Origin: CAZUAQ01 sp964618455
GTDB lineage: Bacteria > Planctomycetota > Phycisphaerae > UBA1845 > PWPN01
Direction: 5' to 3'
DNA: 64,000 bases
Assembly (NCBI GenBank): GCA_964618455.1
Contig: CAZUAQ010000014.1
Span: 1-64,000, forward strand
In this document: piece by piece, positions 41,178 to 50,058 of the stretch
Position numbering within the stretch: the stretch's first letter is position 1
Layout: each line of letters starts with the position of its first letter
Notes under the pieces: generated by a model
The model's input: only the letters and a program-made list of their open reading frames with translations
What the model was told of the DNA's origin: nothing
Databases searched by the model: none
Made by a program: the position numbers and the translations under genes

Positions 41178-43922
41178 TTATCGAAGCGGATGCTTCGGCA
41201 TGACGTAGCTGTACGCTTTGTAGCGCAGTTCGCTCCATGCCAGATCGGGGACGTCCATGCCCGGCAGCAGGGGGCGCTTGATCGGCGTGAACTTCACACG
41301 CACGCGAATGCGATCAAGACCACGCGTGAGGCGGCGGGCGATGAGAAACTCGTCATCACGGAGATAGCGGTTGGAGGTCTGCACGACCGGCTTGGACGGG
41401 CCAAGCTCGTGATCGGCGTAGGAGTGGTAGCAGGTGTTTGACCCGGCCAGGTACCAGTCCCCGGCATGCGCCCAATTCGTGGCTTCGCCCCTGGCGTCAA
41501 CGGGCGCAACGTAGACCTCGGCGCGCTGATTCGGGAACCGGTAGTCAAGCGTGCGGCGGAGCAACACGCCGAGGTTCTCCGGATCCAGCTTCAGCGTGAA
41601 CTCGGATTGCGTACGCGTGTAACGTCCGATCTCGGTCTCCGGCTCATAGATGACCAGGTCTTGGTTCTCGCCGAAGAACTCGAAGGCTTGGCCGGTCGAA
41701 GCGCCGTCGTCCTTGACGATACGGCACTGGCCGCCGGGGGCCCTGCTGTTGGTCGTATCGAGAACGATTTCGTCGATGCTGCCGGGCTCGGTCTGGGCCG
41801 GACGGGGGGCGGCTTCGGGATCGGTCGGGCACGTCTGCTGTGAAGTGCTCAGCCAGATCTGATCGATGCGGCAGTCGCGTTCGCGCGGCTGCATGCGGAG
41901 AAAGTGCCGGCCACTCTTGTCAAAACGCACGGTCAAGGGCGCTCCGCCGGGGCGACCGCTCGCCCATCGGTAGGTCAGCGACTTGTCCCCTCCATCCAGC
42001 CAGTTGCCGAAGCCGTAGGTGTTGAAGTAGGACTCGTCGAGCGTCTGCGTCATCATGCGTCGATCGAACTGGAGCCAGACTGAGTCAGTCTGCGGGTCCT
42101 TCTTCACCGCGCGGCCGCGCACCCAGATGTGATAGGTCTTGTCCGCGTCCGCATCGAAGTAGAAGTCGACATGATCCGGCGGGTGGGAGAGCGGGCTGGT
42201 GGCGGCGTGCACCTCGATGCGGTCCGGCCCGAGTTCGTAGAGCGAGGTGACCGTCTGAACATCGGAGGCCTCGGGCGAATCGTACGCGTGTGCCGTCTCG
42301 CTGGCGGGGTCACCGACATTGAATTCGTCGGTGAGCACCAGCGAGGGGCTGGGCAGACCGTACCAGTACGTCACCGTCTCGTAGTGTTCGGTGGAGTCGT
42401 TGTGTCCACCGTGCTCGAGCCGAATCACCGCACGCTTGCCGAAAGGCATCAGGTCCGAGAGCAGGAAACGGTAGGCGGACTGGATCAGATCCTCGGGATC
42501 CTTGGCGCTCTTGGGGTCCGGTGCCCCGGTCGGATGCCCGGCGAAGGGCAGGGTCATGTTGCGCCCGCCCCAGTAATCGCCGCCGCCGCCCCATTCCTCG
42601 GTGCCCGTGCCATAGGCCTGGGGGGTGCGGGCGTCGTCGAAGAGAAAACGCGGATCGCCTTCCAGCGTGGGCAGGTACGCGCGATGCGAAAAAATGAACG
42701 ATGTCCCGACAAAGGAGCCGGACCAGTCACCGCCGCCTTCGACTTCCTCGGTATCGAGGAGAAAGACGTCGCGGCCGATCTCGAGCTCGGGATGGTCGCG
42801 ATACGTCGCGTGGAAATAGCCGACATGCTCGGGCGGATCGGTGTACGGCTCGTAGCGCACCTCGAAGTCAATCGCGGACTCGATACCCTCAGGGATGTTG
42901 GTGAATTCGAAAGTCGCGGACTTGAAGAACGGCATGGGGAAGTAGCATGCCAGGTGAATCTTTTCGCCCTCGTCACGAATGTTGACCGGGAACGCTTTGA
43001 CGAGATACTCGCGGCCGTCACGGTTGTAGAGCGTGCCCGCGCCGAAGAAGAGTGCCAGCGGCGCGTCGATGGAGGCGTGCTCGCGATCGTCCCAGGTGAC
43101 GCGGATCCCCATGCGCCCCAGATCGATGGCGTGCGCTTTCGGTAGCGCGAGTTTGATCGCACGGATCATGCTGGGAGCCTGGTCAATTCGGCACCAGCGC
43201 ACGGGGCCTTCGCCCTCGAGGGCGAGGGTGGCCTTTTCCTTCGCGATATCCTTCGGGGCGATGTCGGTACCGGAGCGATTCAGCAGTTCGAGCACCGCCG
43301 GGTCCGGCGGCGTCTTGCCGTCGAAGGCCTCGATGGGCTGCGAAAGCGGGGCATCCTCCATGTACAGGTGATAGATGTAGTAACCGGTTCCGTAGAAGGT
43401 GCGCGAGTATGCCAGCCGCATCGACTCCTCGAAAGGAATCGGCCGCCACATCAGGTCGGCCCCCTTGGTGATCGCGTAGGTCCAGGTCAGCGGGTTCGGG
43501 AAGATCTCTTCGGGGATGAAGACCGAGTGCTCGAGCTTCTTGTTCGGGTCGGCGGTGGTGGTTTCCTTGACGATGTGGTCGGTGCCGTCCACCTCGTAGT
43601 GCCAGGGGCTTCCGTGCCAGTGGTTGGTGCGTTTGAAATACAGGACCCCGCGGCCCTCGACGTCGAGCGTGACGTTGAAGTCCTCGGCCTCCTGGTAGAG
43701 AAAGTGACTGGCGTCGGCGGTTTCGTTTCCCCCTCGGCGATCGTAAGTGCTGCGCATATAGGCTCGGGCACCGATCCGCTGATAGGGCCAACGTTCCCAC
43801 TGCCGGAAAGCATCAAGCTCGACGGGAATGGTCGGTGTCTTGACCTCGGCAGAGGTTGACGGCGCGAGCGAACCGATTAAAGCAGCCGTCGCCAGAAGAG
43901 GCAGTGTCAGTGTGCGATGCAT
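41178..43922 (-). CDS. GH172/DUF2961-family secreted carbohydrate-active protein
   Basis: The 914-residue protein has a signal peptide (LPLLATAALIGSLAPSTSA). The DUF2961 core follows, with GVLYFKRTNHWHGSPWHYEV near 95, FEVRYEPYTDPPEHVGYFHA near 330 and GTGTEEWGGGGDYWGGRN near 435. C-terminal beta-sandwich domains complete it. GH172 members act on fructofuranosides or arabinofuranosides, with glutamates in the core as catalytic residues; the substrate is not inferable here. I choose the ATG at 43922 with GGAG at nine bases upstream; the longer frame to 44057 adds 45 residues without a signal peptide. Confidence 0.87.
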   Translation of the reverse strand: MHRTLTLPLLATAALIGSLAPSTSAEVKTPTIPVELDAFRQWERWPYQRIGARAYMRSTYDRRGGNETADASHFLYQEAEDFNVTLDVEGRGVLYFKRTNHWHGSPWHYEVDGTDHIVKETTTADPNKKLEHSVFIPEEIFPNPLTWTYAITKGADLMWRPIPFEESMRLAYSRTFYGTGYYIYHLYMEDAPLSQPIEAFDGKTPPDPAVLELLNRSGTDIAPKDIAKEKATLALEGEGPVRWCRIDQAPSMIRAIKLALPKAHAIDLGRMGIRVTWDDREHASIDAPLALFFGAGTLYNRDGREYLVKAFPVNIRDEGEKIHLACYFPMPFFKSATFEFTNIPEGIESAIDFEVRYEPYTDPPEHVGYFHATYRDHPELEIGRDVFLLDTEEVEGGGDWSGSFVGTSFIFSHRAYLPTLEGDPRFLFDDARTPQAYGTGTEEWGGGGDYWGGRNMTLPFAGHPTGAPDPKSAKDPEDLIQSAYRFLLSDLMPFGKRAVIRLEHGGHNDSTEHYETVTYWYGLPSPSLVLTDEFNVGDPASETAHAYDSPEASDVQTVTSLYELGPDRIEVHAATSPLSHPPDHVDFYFDADADKTYHIWVRGRAVKKDPQTDSVWLQFDRRMMTQTLDESYFNTYGFGNWLDGGDKSLTYRWASGRPGGAPLTVRFDKSGRHFLRMQPRERDCRIDQIWLSTSQQTCPTDPEAAPRPAQTEPGSIDEIVLDTTNSRAPGGQCRIVKDDGASTGQAFEFFGENQDLVIYEPETEIGRYTRTQSEFTLKLDPENLGVLLRRTLDYRFPNQRAEVYVAPVDARGEATNWAHAGDWYLAGSNTCYHSYADHELGPSKPVVQTSNRYLRDDEFLIARRLTRGLDRIRVRVKFTPIKRPLLPGMDVPDLAWSELRYKAYSYVMPKHPLR

Positions 43923-44372
43923 CGGGAATACTCCAGGGTTGGGCCGGCGGGTGAACTCTTCAGATTGCTTTGTAATATCAGGGGTTAAGAGAATCAAACC
44001 ACGGAACGACATGGGGATTCGGGAGATCATGCAGCCGGGAAGACGGCTTTTCGTCATGCCGCTGAGGCATTGTTGGCGGAGCGGAAGCTCTCAAAATTCT
44101 TGGAGCTCGAAGGTTGACATGCCCGATATGTTCGCCCTATGCTGATCGCTAAGAATGCTGAGGTTTACCACCACGGGCTAGATCCCCGGATGCTGGACCC
44201 TCAACCTGTTGCGGGATGGGTCATTCTTTTCAGGCATCGAAAATTCAGCCTTATGCTTCTTCGGAAGCATTCAGGTTCACGAGTTGTGTGAGTACCTTTC
44301 GTAATGGCGCGGCGGAAGGCTACTTGCAATATTGTTCCCTATGATGACAGCGCCCTTTGGGAGTGTAATGCA
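43923..44372. other. Intergenic region upstream of the lipopeptide gene
   Basis: Between the divergent GH172-like gene and the 51-residue lipopeptide gene lie 450 bases without a supported reading frame. No promoter with both elements could be fixed. The length and moderate AT content leave room for a long leader or regulatory sites for the small gene. Confidence 0.5.
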
Positions 44373-44528
44373 ATGATGAAGAAAGCCATTAGTTTGGCGG
44401 CTTTGGTCAGCGCCGGCCTGGTAATGGGTGGCGGCGGCTGCGAATTCGGTGGCGGCAGCACGGCCCTGTGGATCGGCCTGGGTGCTGCGGCGCTTCTGCT
44501 GCTTGGTGGCGGCACGCTGACCACGTAA
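44373..44528 (+). CDS. Small Gly-rich lipopeptide or membrane peptide (51 residues)
   Basis: The peptide starts MMKKAISLAALVSAGLVMGG and continues to a Cys after GGG, suggesting a signal peptide with a relaxed lipobox. Following CEFGGGS, the rest is a hydrophobic helix (TALWIGLGAAALLLLGGG) ending LTT. GGGAG lies nine bases before the ATG at 44373, which decides this start over the earlier in-frame ATG at 44304. A strong intrinsic terminator follows 62 bases after the stop, so it is a self-contained gene. No homologue can be named; a surface or membrane-active peptide is a possibility, not shown. Confidence 0.7.
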   Translation: MMKKAISLAALVSAGLVMGGGGCEFGGGSTALWIGLGAAALLLLGGGTLTT

Positions 44529-44589
44529 TTCAGCGTTTGCACTTGATTGTTTGGCTGCGGTGCTCCGGCACCATGCCGAACTTTCCATA

Positions 44590-44652
44590 CCGAGTAACTC
44601 GCTCGTCGATTCCGGCCACGCAGCCGACGTCGAGCGATTATTCGGTTTTTTT
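44590..44652 (+). terminator. Intrinsic terminator of the lipopeptide gene
   Basis: CCGAGTAACTCGCTCG (44590-44605) pairs, with one bulge and one G-T pair, with CGAGCGATTATTCGG (44631-44645), followed by seven T (44646-44652). Confidence 0.8.
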
Positions 44653-44698
44653 ATGCGCTGTATGATTTCAGTGAACGCTTGCGGGTTCGTGAAGAAGC

Positions 44699-44745
44699 AG
44701 CGGAAGGTGGCTCCCGAGTCTGATGTCCGGGGGCCACCTTCCGCT
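44699..44745. other. Perfect 13-bp hairpin downstream of the methyltransferase gene
   Basis: AGCGGAAGGTGGC (44699-44711) and its exact complement (44733-44745) flank a 21-base loop, and the stem can extend inward by four more pairs. It lies 28 bases beyond the stop of the minus-strand methyltransferase. Neither flank has a T-tract, so it could be a mRNA-stabilising structure or a Rho-assisted terminator. Confidence 0.6.
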
Positions 44746-44773
44746 CATTGTCTCCTGTCGCTCTCCTCGTGCA

Positions 44774-45859
44774 TCACGGACGTGCGTCGAGGACCAGATT
44801 GAAAGGGGTCTTCATGGCCACGCGTGTTCGTTCAAAACCGCCGGAACGCAGGACGCGCTCCAAAGCTTTCACGCCCGCTTGAGCGCCAAGCGCCACGTTC
44901 TCTTCGGATTCGCCAGACCCGCTGAACTGGCTCATGGCATTCGGCACGCATAACGCCGCGGAGAACGCATAGAACACGCGACCGATCGGATGCATGTTCT
45001 CCTCCGGAGAGTCACCGGCTGAAGGTTCGACGATCATCCATGCTCCGTCGGGACGGAGATTGGCTCTGACACGCCGCGCGGCTCCGATGGGGTCGCCCAT
45101 ATCGTGAAGTGCGTCAAACACGGTGACGAAGTCATAGCCCCCGCCGCTGATGGCCGGGAAGTCCTGTGCCGTGGCGACCTCGAAGCGCAGATTCGACAAG
45201 CCTTCCTTCTCGGCGGCGGCGTTGGCATGCTCGACGGACGGCGCGTGATAATCAAAGCCGACGAAAGCGGAATTCGGAAACGCCCCGGCCATGATGCGCG
45301 TCGAGCATCCATGGCCGCAACCCAGATCCGCCACCTGCGCGCCGGCTTCAAGCCGGGGAACGATATCCTCCATGGCAGGAAGCCATTCCTGCACGAGGTG
45401 GGCTTCGTAGGAAGGGCGGAAGAACTTTTCCGTCCCGCAGAAAAGGCATTGCGTATGATCGCCCCAGGGCAATCCGCGCCCGGTGCGGAATGCTTCGGTC
45501 AACCGCATTTCACTCTCCATGACTGACGCGAGCGAGTAGAAGCCGCCGGCCATGTAGACCGGGCTGCTTTCATCCGCAAACAACATGCTCTGTTCCGGCG
45601 ACATGCTGTAGCGTTGGGTCATCGCATCGTACGTTACGTAGTCCGAGGCGGCCTGGGCGGCGAGCCACTCGCGAATCATCCGTTCGTGCGTGCCCGTTCG
45701 CGCCGCCAACTCCTCCGAGGTCACGGGGCCGATCTCGGAGAGCGTTCGGTACAGCCCCAGGCGATCCCCGGCAATCACGAGTGCGGCGTTGGCGGCACCG
45801 CCCATGTCCCCGATCACCTTGCCGATCTTCTGCTCCAGTTCCTGTGTCATCGTTGCCAT
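44774..45859 (-). CDS. S-adenosylmethionine-dependent methyltransferase with N-terminal winged-helix region
   Basis: The 361-residue product has a winged-helix-like dimerisation part at about 25-85 (VTSEELAARTGTHERMIREW) and the AdoMet-binding motif VADLGCGHGCSTRIMA near 175. FDYHAPSVEHANAA and VFDALHDMGDP follow. The layout is like Rv2258c-type small-molecule methyltransferases. The substrate is unknown. GAGGTG lies just before the ATG (45859). A TetR-family gene lies upstream on the same strand, and a 16-bp palindrome (45917-45932) sits 58 bases before the start, so it is very likely controlled by that regulator. Confidence 0.87.
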   Translation of the reverse strand: MATMTQELEQKIGKVIGDMGGAANAALVIAGDRLGLYRTLSEIGPVTSEELAARTGTHERMIREWLAAQAASDYVTYDAMTQRYSMSPEQSMLFADESSPVYMAGGFYSLASVMESEMRLTEAFRTGRGLPWGDHTQCLFCGTEKFFRPSYEAHLVQEWLPAMEDIVPRLEAGAQVADLGCGHGCSTRIMAGAFPNSAFVGFDYHAPSVEHANAAAEKEGLSNLRFEVATAQDFPAISGGGYDFVTVFDALHDMGDPIGAARRVRANLRPDGAWMIVEPSAGDSPEENMHPIGRVFYAFSAALCVPNAMSQFSGSGESEENVALGAQAGVKALERVLRSGGFERTRVAMKTPFNLVLDARP

Positions 45860-45916
45860 CCTGCTCACCTCTTCCTTTCGTGTGGTGGTCTCATCGCAGT
45901 CACCCGTCTCTATTTG

Positions 45917-45932
45917 TACCGACCAGTCGGTA
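45917..45932. promoter_or_regulatory. Predicted TetR operator 1, upstream of the methyltransferase
   Basis: TACCGAC, two bases CA, then GTCGGTA: a perfect 7-bp inverted repeat. The same 16-base pattern recurs at 46612-46627 in the promoter of the regulator gene. Confidence 0.75.
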
Positions 45933-45994
45933 TAGTACGTATCACAGTTCAGCCGGGCGTCCGGTTTTACCCGACATTGATGAATTCATTGAAA

Positions 45995-46588
45995 TCAGCC
46001 CCTCAGGAGAGATTCCAGATAGCGGCGGAAGCAGCGCAGGGCCTGCGGCACGAACCGCGGATCATTATGGGCACGCGACAGGACGACACCGCCTTCAATC
46101 GCCACCAGGAACTGTTCCGCGAGTTCTCTGGGCGGCGGGGCATCCGGTCCGCGATACGATCGGCAGAGCGGCGTGAAGAGTTTCTCGAGATCGTCGGCCA
46201 GCAGGCGGAAGATCCCCGAGACTTTGGCACGCAGTTCCGGGTGCGTGTCCGACACTTCCAACGCGAAAGCCCCGATCAGGCAGCCTTCCCGCCAGATCTC
46301 TTCCGCCAGTCTCTCCACGTTCTTGACGTAGGCGATGGCGGCCTCTTCTTCCGAATGGCCTTCCAGGTCCAGGCCTTTTTCCAACTCTTCTTTCGCGCCC
46401 TCCATGTGGTATTCAATCAGTTCCAGAGCCAGGTCCTGCTTGGCCTTGAAGAAGTGGTAGAAGCTGCCCTTGCTGACCTCGGCCTTGGCGCAGATTTCAT
46501 CCACGGTCGTGGCGGGATAGCCTCTGGACAGCATCAGGCCGTAGCCCGCCTGGAGGAGTCGCATTTGGGTCTCACTACGCTTCTTCAT
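45995..46588 (-). CDS. TetR-family transcriptional regulator
   Basis: The 197-residue protein has the N-terminal helix-turn-helix TTVDEICAKAEVSKGSFYHFF near residues 28-48. A helical ligand-binding domain with the C-terminal pattern of TetR_C-type regulators follows (REGCLIGAFALEVSDTHPEL). The ligand is unknown. I use the ATG at 46588, which leaves a roughly 12-base leader after the predicted +1. Its promoter contains a copy of the palindrome also found before the methyltransferase gene, so it probably represses itself and that gene. Confidence 0.92.
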   Translation of the reverse strand: MKKRSETQMRLLQAGYGLMLSRGYPATTVDEICAKAEVSKGSFYHFFKAKQDLALELIEYHMEGAKEELEKGLDLEGHSEEEAAIAYVKNVERLAEEIWREGCLIGAFALEVSDTHPELRAKVSGIFRLLADDLEKLFTPLCRSYRGPDAPPPRELAEQFLVAIEGGVVLSRAHNDPRFVPQALRCFRRYLESLLRG

Positions 46589-46605
46589 CTCGGTCACTGG
46601 ACACA

Positions 46606-46634
46606 AGTGTAAACCGACTAGTTGGTATAGTCAA
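46606..46634 (-). promoter_or_regulatory. TetR gene promoter with operator 2 in the spacer
   Basis: On the minus strand TTGACT (46629-46634) and TACACT (46606-46611) are 17 bases apart. The 16-bp palindrome at 46612-46627 (ACCGAC, TA, GTTGGT core with one mismatch) fills this spacer. Confidence 0.75.
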
Positions 46635-46796
46635 GGAGATCTTGAGAAAAAGTCCAGGCAATCGGGACTGGAAAGACCGGCGAATCATAGACAACTAATA
46701 TCGGCAATCGCGATGAATCACCGGTTCTCCCGAGGATGACAGGTCGGGGGATCGGCGGGTAGTGATCCGAGCGTTGCATTGAGAATCGCGAGCGGG

Positions 46797-48398
46797 TCAG
46801 CTTGACGGGGAAATCGCGGAGACGGGAAGTCCGTCTCTGTGCCTCCATGCGGATTGGCTACGATTCAGCGTGGCGTGCATGGGATGGTCCGGGGCCCAGG
46901 CGGCGGGGGCATGCTTGAAGACCGTTTCGAGGGATTGCCGGGCGCGTTCGTGCTCTCCGGATTCAGCCAGCATCCAGCCCCATGCGTGAAGCACGGAAAG
47001 GGTGTGCGGATGCTCGAGGCCCAGTTTGGCACGATAGATCGCCGTGGCTCGCGCGTAACAGGTATCGGCATTCGCGACGTCGTGGTTGTGCCGGTGCCAC
47101 GTGGCGAGGTGGGTCCAGGTGGAGGCGGTCTGCATGTGTTTCTCACCCAAAGCGGTTCGAAGGATCGCCAGTGCGCGTCGATAGGCATTCTCTGCTTCGC
47201 CCATTCGGTTTGTCAGCAGGAGGCAACGTCCGAGGCTACGATAGGCGGTGCCCAGCAGGGCGTGTGCCTCGCCCAGAATCTCGCCCCGCCACTTGATGGC
47301 CTGGAGCAGCCATTGCTCCGCCTCGGTCGGCGCGTTCCGGCTTCGCGCGAGCTGCGCCCGGGCGATCATCAGTGTGGCCATTTCAGGATGACGTGAGGGC
47401 CAGAGTGTCTGGCCCAGAGCCATGGCCTGATTGAGCAGCAGGTCCGCCTCGTCGTATCGCTGTTGCGCCGCGTGAAGCCGGGCCTGCAGATGAAGGAACC
47501 GAAGCATCAAGGGGTGATGATCGGGCAGGCGGAGAGCGAGCAACCGCTGAGTTGCGTTGAGATGTTCCTCCGCCTGAGGGAGTCTGTTCTCTGCCAGGGC
47601 ACAGGCGGCCTGGATCAGCAGTGGTTCGATCAGGCAGGGGTGATCCGGGCCAAGCTGCATCGACAGCCGATCGAGTTTGCGCTGAATGATACGCAGGGCC
47701 GCCGCGGGTGATCCTCGTTCGAGCAGCAACTCGGCGTGGAGTCCGTCGCACCGTACCGTTTCCGCGAGACACCGATCCCCAAGCGACTGCAGGATGTCGC
47801 GTGCCCGTTTCAACAAGGTCTCGGCGGCATCGTCGTTCAGCTGCGCGTGGCTCAGCAATGCCGACAGATAGAGCGTCAGCGCGACGATCGGATGATTCAC
47901 GCCGTGATGGCGTTCATGGTATTCGAGCAGCCTGTGGAGTTCGCATTCCGCCTCGCTCTGGCGGCCCAGGTCATAAAGCAGGGCGGCCTGGTTGAATCGC
48001 GTGAGGAGCGTGTGCGGGTGCGTGGGTCCGAGCAGGTCGTGGCGGAGGGTATGCGCGCGTTGAAAGTAGATGTCGGCATCGTCGTAGCGCGCCAGCAAGC
48101 GGCTGAGTTCGCCGAGGTCGTTGAGCGTGGTGGCCCGTCGCGGATCGAAGAGGTCGAAGCAGGAGGCCGCTCCGAGCGCGGACAGGAGGTGGTCGATACA
48201 GGCTCGATAATCGCCGCGGGCGTAGGCTGCGTTGGCGTGGCGATGTGAAGCAGACCAGAGCGCATCGCGTTTGCCGCTCAGAGGGTAGGGGGTGCCGACG
48301 GCGGAGCCCTTTGTTTCCTCACGCATGGGTATATGCGGCCGAGTGCGCTCGCCGGGCGAGCGGGCAGCACGATACGGTGATCGGGGCGAGTCCGGCAT
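46797..48398 (-). CDS. TPR (kinesin-light-chain-like) repeat protein
   Basis: The 533-residue product is almost entirely tetratricopeptide repeats of the TPR_10/12 type. Typical phrases are LGPTHPHTLLTRFNQAALLYDLGR, in part near 125, and AENAYRRALAILRTALGEKH near 420. TPR_12 proteins are protein-interaction scaffolds. No signal peptide or catalytic region is visible. The start is uncertain: ATG 48398 has GGAG five bases upstream, ATG 48326 is an alternative. It is divergent from the GH-A-like gene. Confidence 0.8.
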   Translation of the reverse strand: MPDSPRSPYRAARSPGERTRPHIPMREETKGSAVGTPYPLSGKRDALWSASHRHANAAYARGDYRACIDHLLSALGAASCFDLFDPRRATTLNDLGELSRLLARYDDADIYFQRAHTLRHDLLGPTHPHTLLTRFNQAALLYDLGRQSEAECELHRLLEYHERHHGVNHPIVALTLYLSALLSHAQLNDDAAETLLKRARDILQSLGDRCLAETVRCDGLHAELLLERGSPAAALRIIQRKLDRLSMQLGPDHPCLIEPLLIQAACALAENRLPQAEEHLNATQRLLALRLPDHHPLMLRFLHLQARLHAAQQRYDEADLLLNQAMALGQTLWPSRHPEMATLMIARAQLARSRNAPTEAEQWLLQAIKWRGEILGEAHALLGTAYRSLGRCLLLTNRMGEAENAYRRALAILRTALGEKHMQTASTWTHLATWHRHNHDVANADTCYARATAIYRAKLGLEHPHTLSVLHAWGWMLAESGEHERARQSLETVFKHAPAAWAPDHPMHATLNRSQSAWRHRDGLPVSAISPSS

Positions 48399-48564
48399 GC
48401 GTTCTCCGCCGCCCAGGGGACGGGTGTTGTGACGGTCAGGCGTCCGGGCGGGTATTCTCTCGCACCCGGACGCGATCGACAAGCCTCCGGTCCGCCATCT
48501 GGTGCTCCACGCGGCAGGGCTTACAATCGCGATTGGTGGATTCGAACTGATGGGAGGTGAACCG

Positions 48565-49917
48565 ATGTGGCGTGGGATGATGTGCGTGAGTCTGGTGGCA
48601 GTGGGCTTTGCTGAGGCCGGTCAAACGATCGTCGACATTCGCGGCGAGGATTTCCTGATCAACGGACGGGTGACCTACGCGGACAATCCGGCGTGTCCCG
48701 AGTCGATGCACGGACTGCTGTTCAACGTGCGGGCGGTCAATGCGACGTTTGACGATCTCGGCGAAACGTTGCCCGAGGGGTTCCTTGACGATCCCGGGGA
48801 CCGGGCGGGAAACAACTTTGCCGGGTACGGCCCGTGGGATGCGGATGCGAACACGGATCGGTTCATCGCGGCGCTGCCTTCGTGGCGGGCGAAGGGCATT
48901 CTGGCGGTCACGCTGAACTTCCAGGGCGGTTGCAGTTGCTCACGCGACAAGGAGAGTGAGGCCGTCACCGCCGGCGATCATCAGACGCCGGTGAACAATC
49001 CCTTCGGAGAGGACGGGGTGGCGATCCATCCGGCATACCTCGCGCGGATGAAGCGGGCGATCGAGGCCCTCGATGCGAACGGGATGGTGTGCATCCTGGG
49101 GATCTTCTACTTCGGTCAGGACCAGCGACTATCGGAGGACGAGGACAGCGCGGCGGTCAAGCGCGCGGTCGACGGCGTCGTTGACTGGGTGCTCAAGGAA
49201 GACTTCCGCAACGTGGTTATCGAGATCAACAACGAGACGACGGTCGGGGCGTACCAGCATGCGATTCTCAACCCGGACCGGGTGCACGAACTGTTCGCGC
49301 GGGTGAAGGAACGCGGTCGGCGCGAGGACGGCACGCGTTTGCTCGTCTCCGCCAGCAGCACGGGGACGCACCTGCCGCCGGACTCGTGGATGGAGGAGGC
49401 GGACTTCTTCCTGCCGCACGGGAACGGGTTGAACGCTGAACAAGTGAGCGCGCTGGCTGAATCGCATCGGGCACACCCGGCCTTCCAGGCGAAGCCACGG
49501 CCGATCTGCTTCAACGAGGACAGCGTGAACATCGCGAATCTCAATGCCGCGGCGGAGGCGGGGGCGTCATGGGGGTTCTACAACGACATGCATATTCAAT
49601 CGGTGTGGCCTGCCAACTGGACGATCTGGAGCCGGGAGAATCAGGCGTTCTTCAACCGTGTGGCGGAGCTGGTGCGGGCGCCGGCGTCGATCGTGCCTCC
49701 CGACTTCGACGGCGACGGTGACGTCGATCCGCGCGACTTTGCGCGATGGCAATCGTGCTGGAGCGGGCCGAACACGAAGCAGGATCGTGCGCACTGCCTG
49801 CTCGCCCGACTCGACGGGGATACGGACGTGGACAAAGATGATTTCAGGCTGTTCATGCGATGCGCGTCGGGGGAAGGCAAACCGATTCCTGAGACGTGCA
49901 TGGTTCCCGCACGATGA
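48565..49917 (+). CDS. Secreted TIM-barrel (clan GH-A-like) hydrolase with dockerin-like tail
   Basis: The 450-residue product has a signal peptide (VSLVAVGFAEAG). A TIM-barrel-type domain follows, with Glu224 in EINNET (position of a clan GH-A acid/base) and Glu318 in CFNED (a nucleophile candidate). The C-terminus has two EF-hand loops, DFDGDGDVDPRDFARW and LDGDTDVDKDDF. Substrate is unknown. GGAGGT lies seven bases before the ATG at 48565. The paired calcium loops are like those of the protein at 24955-26283. Confidence 0.8.
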   Translation: MWRGMMCVSLVAVGFAEAGQTIVDIRGEDFLINGRVTYADNPACPESMHGLLFNVRAVNATFDDLGETLPEGFLDDPGDRAGNNFAGYGPWDADANTDRFIAALPSWRAKGILAVTLNFQGGCSCSRDKESEAVTAGDHQTPVNNPFGEDGVAIHPAYLARMKRAIEALDANGMVCILGIFYFGQDQRLSEDEDSAAVKRAVDGVVDWVLKEDFRNVVIEINNETTVGAYQHAILNPDRVHELFARVKERGRREDGTRLLVSASSTGTHLPPDSWMEEADFFLPHGNGLNAEQVSALAESHRAHPAFQAKPRPICFNEDSVNIANLNAAAEAGASWGFYNDMHIQSVWPANWTIWSRENQAFFNRVAELVRAPASIVPPDFDGDGDVDPRDFARWQSCWSGPNTKQDRAHCLLARLDGDTDVDKDDFRLFMRCASGEGKPIPETCMVPAR

Positions 49918-49927
49918 TGGCGTTTAT

Positions 49928-50058
49928 CTCGTGCGAAGGCGCGAAGAGCGCGAAGAGAGAAGAATGAGAGCTTCGCATCGACACGGCTTCTTCGATGATG
50001 GCGCTAGAAGGGGAACCAGCATGATCCTTAACTTTTCATCTTCGTGGCTTCGCGTGAG
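49928..50058. repeat. Inverted GCGAAG-family repeat at a gene end
   Basis: The left arm at 49928-49947 and the right arm at 50039-50058 match as inverse complements at 16 of 20 positions, both carrying GCGAAG and CGAAGA. The left arm continues into a third GCGAAG unit. The right arm encodes the last seven residues (THAKPRR) of the downstream minus-strand lipoprotein. Confidence 0.7.

Noticed and set aside
43923..44057. 45-residue N-terminal extension of the GH172-like protein
   Set aside because: The signal peptide begins at the inner ATG (43922), which also has a GGAG site; the extension would bury the signal peptide.
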